A stretch of DNA of 64,000 bases from Poecilobothrus nobilitatus (Eukaryota > Arthropoda > Insecta > Diptera > Dolichopodidae): the NCBI GenBank assembly GCA_947095535.1, contig OX352772.1:111563321-111627320 (forward strand). The letters run 5' to 3'. The notes under the pieces were generated by a model that saw only the letters and a list, made by a program, of their open reading frames with translations, did no database searches and was not told the origin of the DNA. Shown one piece after another: positions 57,243-64,000 of this stretch. The first letter of the stretch is position 1, and every line of letters begins with the position of its first letter. The position numbers and the translations under genes were made by a program.

Positions 57243-58075
57243 CATTTTGGAGAAGCAAAAATAGAAGAAGGAAAGTACAGGATCATACACATAACAGACC
57301 TCACTACTCTACAAGATTCTATAACCCAAATAAAATCACTTCTCTCTGACGAAGTTTTAAAAACCCATACATTATGTCCATACTTACAACAAGAGAACCA
57401 ATACAGGATTTTCTAAATGAATTTAAGCCGCAATGAGTAAAAATGTCGCTTAATTTTCTCGGCAGCGCATGGAAATGGATAGCAGGTTCGCCAGATCATG
57501 ACGATTTCGTAATGACCAAGGAAAAGATGCAGAACTTACTAGAAAATAACAATAAAGAAACCATTGTTAACAAAACATTTAATGATAGAATAATTAATAT
57601 CACCCAAATTACTAACCAAATTTTAAAAAATACTACAATAGAAAATAGTTTAATTAACCAGTACATTTTTCCAGTATAAACTTAAATTGATAAAAGAAGA
57701 AATAACCAATCTCAAATATGCACTTCATTGGGCCATAAATAATATTATTAACTCTATTTTGCTATCTAATTCGGATATAAAAATTCGCACTCAGGTATTA
57801 GACTTACTTATCAACGGAACTTATCTTATAAGATTTCACAATGCCACAATACAAGTTAATAGTCAAATATTCACATCGAAATCAACCACAAAAGTATGAC
57901 CATCAATTCGACACAACGACATTTCACGGAAAACGAATTTCATCAGCATCTATCATTGGAATTACTTAAAGAGATCCATATAAAAACCACAAAGGAAATA
58001 GAAACATTAAAAACTGAGAAATTTATATTTAAATATATGATTTTATGACAAAAAAAAATTTTAAGTATTTTATAT
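57243..58075 (+). pseudogene. Errantivirus (gypsy-type) envelope-like protein remnant, broken
   Basis: Three plus-strand pieces in changing frames: 57243-57416 with KYRIIHITDL, 57443-57679 with LNFLGSAWKWIAGSPDHDDF and a Leu/Asn heptad-like region, and 57687-57899. Decayed frame continues to about 58075. The GSAWKWIAGxPDHDD motif identifies the insect retroviral envelope family related to baculovirus F proteins, which in intact elements mediates membrane fusion. The N-terminus, furin region and C-terminal membrane anchor are not identifiable; stops separate the pieces. The methionine at 57222 belongs to flanking DNA. No LTRs were recognised nearby, although the sequence near 58130 (GGTTGAGCCCCCATGTAA) may mark the env/LTR boundary. 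Confidence 0.75.
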
Positions 58076-58877
58076 TGATTTGTTTTTTTAACTTTTTGAT
58101 ATTTTAGAATTTAGAGATGGTACTATCCATCCCGGTTGAGCCCCCATGTAAAAATTTATTTTAAAAATACTTTTACTCTTTTAATTCTATTGATGTTTAA
58201 CTTAATTTTAGTAATTAAAATACAGTTATTTTTATTATGTATAATTAGTAATAGTTCAAGATTTGTTTTATTTCTTATTTAAGATTTACTTTAACCATGG
58301 GAAATTAAACGGAGGTATCCTTTTTTAAAAATAATTTTTTAATAAAACATTTAAATATTTTAAATTTGAATACATCAAAGATGTCTTAAAGGTAAAATTT
58401 TATTGTGGCCTTTGGAAGAAATTTGAAAAAATGATTATTTTTTGAGTTATTAAAGTTTATACTTTACAACTATAAATTTTAACAGAGCTTTACCACTATT
58501 TTAATTTCCTCTCTCTATGTCAGAGCATATCACATATAAAAACAATATTATGGCCTGTGGGTTATCCTTAAACTTAAATTTATAGTATTTTATTAATTAT
58601 GATAATAATTATATGTACATTACACACAGCTAACAATATTTTCAGGCCATGACATGGAAAAATTTGAATAATTAGTGCATACATTCAAACAAATGAGAGG
58701 AAAATTTCATTTTAAAAAATATTTTTAATCTTATTATTTTGTTTTTTTTTTCGAAAAAATCCCCATTTTTAGCAATTTTCTTTACGAGTTTTCGTAATGA
58801 AATATTTCCCAAAATATGTCAAATTTGATTGGAATTTTTCCTACAACATATCAAAAATGTAGCTTTCCACTCGTAAT
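58076..58877. other. AT-rich DNA, no gene seen
   Basis: Low-complexity A/T with no frame. May contain a decayed gypsy LTR after 58130, but no paired copy is visible for comparison. Confidence 0.35.
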
Positions 58878-60473
58878 TATACCCGTACGATAGGATCGGG
58901 TATAATAAAATTACTCCTCCGTTTGTAACACCTCGAAATAAGCGAGCTAGATATACCTTCAAAGGTATGGATCGGATCAGAAAAAAATTCTAAGACTTTT
59001 GAGCCATGTCCGTCCGTCCGTCCGTCTGTCCGTCCATCCGTCCGTCAGCACGCTAACTCAAAAACTAAGAAAGCTAGAATCTTGAAATTTACACAAAATA
59101 TTCTGGGAGTAATTTGTAGGTTCCCTATTTTTTTTGGTTGAGTTTGGACCAAACCTTTAGGGTAGCTCTCGAACACCTAACTTTTAGATCCCCACATTTT
59201 TTTTGAAATAGAGCTATGAAATTTTAACTGCTAATAGATGTCACAAAAATATTAATTTTATTTTTAATAACTTTTTTTTGTACCCCCACCCGTTACGGAG
59301 TTACAGCTCCCCAAAGGTTCAAAAAAGCTCTATATTTAAATTGTTATAGCACAAGTTGTATAAGGTATATCTTCATTTTGAACCAAACGATTACTACTTT
59401 TATTAGCTTTAAAAGTATATATACAATAAATATATTTTTGTGGCATACGGTGTCTTAATTTAACGTTATGCGAAACTAAAATTTTGCAAAATCCTTTAAC
59501 TCTTCTATCTTCTAAACGGTTTAATTTGGACACTTGAAATTTTGACAGAAGTTAGATCTTCTAAAATAAGTATGAGTCATTTCAGAAATTTTTTTTGTAT
59601 CACCCCCTGTTAAGAGCTGTAAGGGGTCAAAAACTGAAAATTTCCAATTTTTAAACACCTGTAACTTGAAGACCTGTTAAAATTTTTTTGAAGTAATACA
59701 CAAAAATTAAAGCTTCAATATTATACTCTTATTTTTGTTAACAACTTTATTTAATAATATATGGTTACTTTATAATTGACGAAAGAGTTACTTGATTTTT
59801 TCAAATTTTCTAACAAATTTCTTTAACTAATTTTTTGCATTTTGTTTTACTCGATAATTTGAAATTGTTGAGGATATAATGCATAGTACAAAAAAATGTA
59901 AATAAATAAACAACATAACGGTTGCTTGAAGAATTTTTATTTATATGATATTGATATATATGCATACTTATATAATATCATGTTTATTTACAATATATCG
60001 TATATGTCACTAGTGAATGAATGATAAGAGTATAGATGTATATTATATAGCGCCGTATTTACATACATATATGTATTTTATTGTACTTATAAGAAATTAT
60101 TCTGTCAATGGAATATTTAAATATAATATAATATAATATTTAAAATTATATTTATTATTGTGTACTAAGTAAATTTAATATACATTTACCGCTTAGTATT
60201 AAATGGTACTATAGAATATTTGAAAAAGTTTTGGATTGGTAATCGTTATATGGAAGGTTAGAATTTGCTTTTGAAGAATGTAATAAACATATAGTTTGAA
60301 TATATCTACAACCCATAGTTCTAGAAATTATAAAATTCACTCTAATTTTTTGAAAATACTAAAATATTAAAAAAATAATATTGTAAGTAGAGTGACAGGC
60401 TGCGAACATACTAACGGTTCGTACGGGTATCTAAGAGATGATAAAGGCAACTGTATTCTTCCTCGTTTTAACT
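58878..60473 (-). mobile_element. Family-3 repeat II (complete, inverted relative to I)
   Basis: Begins with the hairpin ATACCCGTACGATAGGATCGGGTATAAT, GTTTGTAACACC, GGTATGGATCGGATCAG, then a long (GTCC)n/(GTCT) block at 59009-59045, CACGCTAACTCAAAAACTAA, the family interior in reverse order, and ends GTTCGTACGGGTATCTAAGAG...CTGTATTCTTCCTCGTTTT. It is a full-length inverted relative of 52313-53936, about 5 kb away. Confidence 0.88.
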
Positions 60474-60535
60474 TAATATTAATAAAATTACTTTTAAGCT
60501 TTTTATATGCTTTTATATTAACTCGTCGCTTTCGG

Positions 60536-60570
60536 TTTATTTATTTATTTATTTATTTATTTATTTGTCA
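60536..60570 (+). repeat. (TTTA)n microsatellite
   Basis: About eight TTTA units, just after the end of repeat II. Confidence 0.9.
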
Positions 60571-60614
60571 TTCTGTCACGCTTTTTATTATCTTCGTAAT
60601 CTGTTAGCAACATT

Positions 60615-60694
60615 TGTAAGTGTAGTATGGTGCAGAGGATAGTGTACAGGTTTCAAAAGTGGGTATCATGTTGTTCGAATCCAGTTCACATGCA
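60615..60694 (+). ncRNA. tRNA-like sequence / tRNA pseudogene with Pol III terminator
   Basis: A box-like TATGGTGCAGAGGATAGTGT and B box GTTCGAATCC are properly spaced; TGTAAGTG and CACATGCA pair at seven of eight positions as an acceptor stem. A run of T (60699-60711) follows as a Pol III-type terminator. The anticodon arm (around TTTCAAA) does not pair well, so it is probably a pseudogene or a SINE head, not a working tRNA. Confidence 0.55.
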
Positions 60695-60711
60695 ACATTT
60701 TTTTTTTTTTT

Positions 60712-61431
60712 AACTATCTATTCATCAACATTTTTTGAAAAAAATATGTATACATTTTTGTATATATCAATTTAAAACTTACATTTTTATCTCTTATTCA
60801 TGCATACAAACATACACATTATATTTTTGATCTTTCCTGGTGTTTTGTATTAGCATAATTAGCAAAACACAATCCATACATACAATATTTTTATGTATGT
60901 TGCTAAGTTATTTTATTTACAACATTTGTTTAGTATTTAAATCAAAATATTTGCTGTCAACATTCTTTAATGCATATTGAATATGCATGTCGTTAAAAAT
61001 TAATGTTTTATGTGTTTTATTTAGGAACATTTATTATGTATATTGTGTATATAGATATACAAATAAAATTTTAATCAAAATAATTCCAATTGCCAAATTC
61101 AAACTACATACATACATAATATTATTTTTGTACATAGAAAAGAATATAAAAAGTAAAGATCATTACAAAATTATGGTTTTGCTCATTACGCATTATGATT
61201 TACAAACAAAATTTTGTCAACACAAAAAATTAAAACTACGTATGTAAATATGTACGTACGTATGTACATAATATTTATTTATTTATATATATTCAGGTAC
61301 CGTGGTACATAAATGTGCCAGGTAGCTATAACCCTAGTTTCCTGGTAGGAATGTGTACGTGATATAATGATATATTATAAAGTAAACATATTGCGATTTA
61401 TGAATATTTTTTTTTTATATTATAATTATTG
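60712..61431. other. AT-rich DNA with tetranucleotide runs
   Basis: No gene. (GTAC/GTAT)n-like stretch at 61240-61270. A GC-richer patch 61297-61350 (CAGGTACCGTGGTACAT with internal palindrome GGTACCGTGGTACC-like) is unexplained. Confidence 0.35.
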
Positions 61432-61516
61432 TACCCAGCCGGGAATCGAACCCGAGACCTCTCATTCCCTTATGAATGAGAAGCGGTGCGTCAACCACTG
61501 CACCAATGGCTGGATA
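61432..61516 (-). ncRNA. tRNA-like element with full acceptor, D and T arms but a 10-bp anticodon stem
   Basis: On the minus strand TATCCAG pairs fully with CTGGGTA as the acceptor stem; GTGC/GCAC closes a D arm with loop AGTGGTTGAC; the T arm has B box GGTTCGATTCC. The anticodon arm is CTTCTCATTC paired over ten positions with GAATGAGAGG around a six-base loop ATAAGG. Canonical tRNAs have five pairs and a seven-base loop, so this is unlikely to decode. Box A and B are near consensus, so Pol III transcription is possible. Could be the head of a SINE. Confidence 0.6.
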
Positions 61517-61612
61517 CACATAATATTATGTTAAACTAATTTCCCAAATTATTTTGTTCCGCTCCATTTGTTTATAATTTAAATCGAAAAAGTAAATATA
61601 AATATATTTAAT

Positions 61613-63136
61613 TATAGTAAATATATTTAAAAATAGTAAATATAATTTTAAATATTATATTATATTAATGCGCACATAGTATATTTATATTGTTATAAGT
61701 ATATCGCCATATATTGAAATATTTCTTTAAAAATATTTCCATTCATAGAATAATTTCTTATAAGTACAATAAAATACATATATGTATGTAAATACGGCGC
61801 TATATAATGTACATCTATACTCTTATCATTCATTCATCAGTGACATATACGGTATGTAAATAAACATGTTATTGTATAAGTATGTATTTATATTAATATT
61901 ATATAAATAAAAATTCTTCAAGCAACCGTTATGTTGTTTATTTATTTACATTGTTTTGTACTACGCATTATATCTTCAACAATTTCAAATTATCGAGTAA
62001 AACAAAATGCAAAAAATTCGTCAAAATTTCAAGTTAAAGGATTTTGCAAAATTTGAGTTTCGCATAACGTAAATTAAGACACCGTATAGCACAAGCAACC
62101 GTTATATTGTATATTTATTTACATTTTTTTGTACTACGCATTACATCCTCAACAATTTCAAATTATCGAGTAAAACAAATGCAAAAAATTTGTTGAAGAA
62201 ATTTGTTAGAAAATTTGAAAAAATCAAGTAACACTTTCGTCAATTATAAAGTAACCCTATATTATTAAAAAAAGTTTTTAATAGAAATAAGAATATAATG
62301 TTGAACCTTTTATTTTCCTGCATTACTCCAAAAAAATTTTAACAGGTGTTCAAGTTACAGGTGTTTAAAAATAGGAAATTTTCAGTTTTTGATCCCTTAC
62401 AGCTCCTAAACGGGGGCTGATGCAAAAAAAATTTCTGAAATGACTCATACTTATTTTTAAAGATTTAACTTCTGTCAAAATTTCAAGTTTCCAACTTAAA
62501 CCGTTTAGAAGATCGAAGGGTTAAAGGATTTTGTAAAATTTTAGTTTCGCATAACGGTAAATTAAGACACCGTATGCCACAACTATATATTTATTTTATA
62601 TATACTTTTAAAGCTAATAAAAGAATTAATCGTTTGCCGTTTTCAAAATGAAGATATACCTTATACAACTTGTGCTATAACAATTTAAATACAGAGCTTT
62701 TTTGAACTTTTGCGGAGCTTTTGCTCCGTAACGAGTGGGGCTATAAAAAAAAGTTATTAAAAATAAAATTAATATTTTTTGACATCTATCAGCAGTTAAA
62801 ATTTTATAGCTCTATTTCAAAAAAAATGTGGGGATCTAAAAGTTAGGTGTTCGAGAGCTACCCGAAGTTTTGGTCGGAACTCAACCAAAAAAAATAGAGA
62901 ACCTACAAATTGCTCCTAGAATATTTTGTGTAAATTTCAAGATTCTAGCTTTCTTAGTTTTTGAGTTAGCGTGCTGACGGATGGCCGGACGGACGGACGG
63001 ACATGGCTCAATCGACTTAGAATTTTTTTCTGATCCGATTCATACCTTTGAAGGTATATCTAGCTCGCTTATTTCGAGGTGTTACAAACGGAGGAGTAAT
63101 TTTATTATACTCGATCCTATCGTACGGGTATAAAAA
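61613..63136 (+). mobile_element. Family-3 repeat III (outer end missing)
   Basis: Follows the family-3 interior from about 52625 onward of repeat I to the hairpin end CGATCCTATCGTACGGGTATA at 63112-63134. It carries an extra ~130-bp partial duplication (about 61975-62155, with AACCGTTAT.TTGT.TATTTAT and AATTTCAAATTATCGAGTAA twice). (GGAC)n at 62978-63001. Confidence 0.85.
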
Positions 63137-63765
63137 TGTAAATAAATAAACAACATAACGTTTGCGCGAAGAATTTTTATTTATATGATATTGACATACA
63201 TACATACTTATATAATATCATGTTTATTTACATATCGTATATGTCACTGATGAATGAACGATAAAAGTATAGATGTATATTATATAGCGCCGTATTTACA
63301 TACATATATGTATTTTATTGCACTTATAAGAAATTATTCTATGAATGGAAATATTTTTAAAGAAATATTGCAATATATGGCGATATACTTATAACAATAT
63401 AAATATACTATGTGCGCATTAATATAATATAATATTTAAAATTATATTTACTATTTTGTACTAAGCAAATTTAATATACATTTCCCGCTTAGTATTAAAT
63501 GGTACTATAGAATATTTGAAAAAGTTTTGGATTGCTAATCGTTATGTGGAAGGTTAAAATCTGCTTTTGCAGAATGCATAAACATATAGTTTGAATATAT
63601 GTACTACCCATAGTTCTAGAAATTATAAAATTCATCAAAATTATTTTAAAATACTAAAATATTAAAAAAATAATATTGTAAGCAGAGTGACAGACGATAA
63701 CATACTAACGATTCGTACGGGTATCTAAGAGTTGACAAAGGCAACTGTATTCTTCCTCGTTTTTA
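63137..63765 (-). mobile_element. Family-3 repeat IV (outer part only, inverted), palindromic with III
   Basis: Corresponds to the outer ~600 bp of the family in reverse orientation and ends GATTCGTACGGGTATCTAAGAG, GACAAAGGCAACTGTATTC, TTCCTCGTTTTT. With repeat III it forms an inverted repeat: 63240-63460 pairs with 61630-61850 over a central non-palindromic part. Confidence 0.82.
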
Positions 63766-64000
63766 TTTGATATTTTATTTACTATTAACTTCATGTTTAA
63801 TATATTTCAGTACTTCATGTTTCAACAATTCATTTAAAAATAATAATTATATTATATACTTTATGTAAATTACAAAAAATTTTTGTTTTTTTAATATTTA
63901 ATTATTTTATTCAAAATACCAAAGCAGTTTTCTTATCATAACTCCCTTCAATTTTTTTTATTTCGAATGTAGTCGATATATTGAAAACAAAAATATTGAA
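63766..64000. other. AT-rich DNA to window end, no gene seen
   Basis: No reading frame or repeat recognised. Confidence 0.35.

Noticed and set aside
61432..61516. Functional tRNA gene
   Set aside because: The anticodon arm has ten pairs and a six-base loop, so no standard anticodon can be read.

Overview
The window is about 64 kb of very AT-rich eukaryotic DNA made almost entirely of broken, nested mobile elements. I see no ordinary host protein gene. The element set points to an arthropod, most likely an insect: Polinton/Maverick remnants with protein-primed DNA polymerase B, a pogo/Tigger-type transposon with spliced introns, a Mutator-like transposase fused to a YqaJ nuclease, several jockey-like LINEs, a hAT-type element and a gypsy/errantivirus envelope remnant. 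Repeats with (GTCC)n blocks, hairpin ends and central ~150-bp tandem repeats resemble the dipteran DINE-1/mini-me (Helentron) group. That makes a fly plausible but does not prove it.

Layout. 1-5.5 kb: left Polinton remnant with a double-jelly-roll capsid-type fragment (+), a small conserved ORF (+), another small conserved ORF (-) and the N-terminal two thirds of a broken DNA polymerase B (-). 5.0-23.3 kb: a ~4.88-kb segment present three times head-to-tail. Each copy holds the polymerase head (-), a polymerase tail (+) that has lost its DTD active-site motif, AT-rich DNA and a LINE 3' end. The third copy is split by a 3.63-kb Tigger-like transposon (16914-20541) flanked by TA.

23.8-34.6 kb: a second Polinton with recognisable terminal inverted repeats, carrying integrase (-), packaging ATPase (+), a small ORF (+), a possible minor-capsid-type ORF (+) and DNA polymerase B (+). 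All are inactivated, and two family-1 repeats (A and B) are inserted in it. 34.6-40.7 kb: LINE3 (+) interrupted by LINE1 (-), itself interrupted by a complete family-1 repeat (C) with exact 307-bp tandem units. 40.9-47.65 kb: arms built of 147-bp tandem repeats (family 2) flank an inverted duplication of a Mutator-like transposase/YqaJ gene. 48.1-51.3 kb: LINE fragments (-); a hAT-type element with 8-bp target duplication sits exactly in the endonuclease SDH motif and contains family-1 repeat D.

51.9-63.8 kb: family-3 repeats in both orientations surround a zinc-finger ORF, LINE5 (-), gypsy-type gag-like and envelope remnants, and two tRNA-like sequences. The genes do not form a host pathway; they belong to independent mobile elements. 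The main interest is structural: tandem triplication of a virus-like element fragment, precisely resolvable nested insertions, and long-period tandem repeats inside mobile elements.
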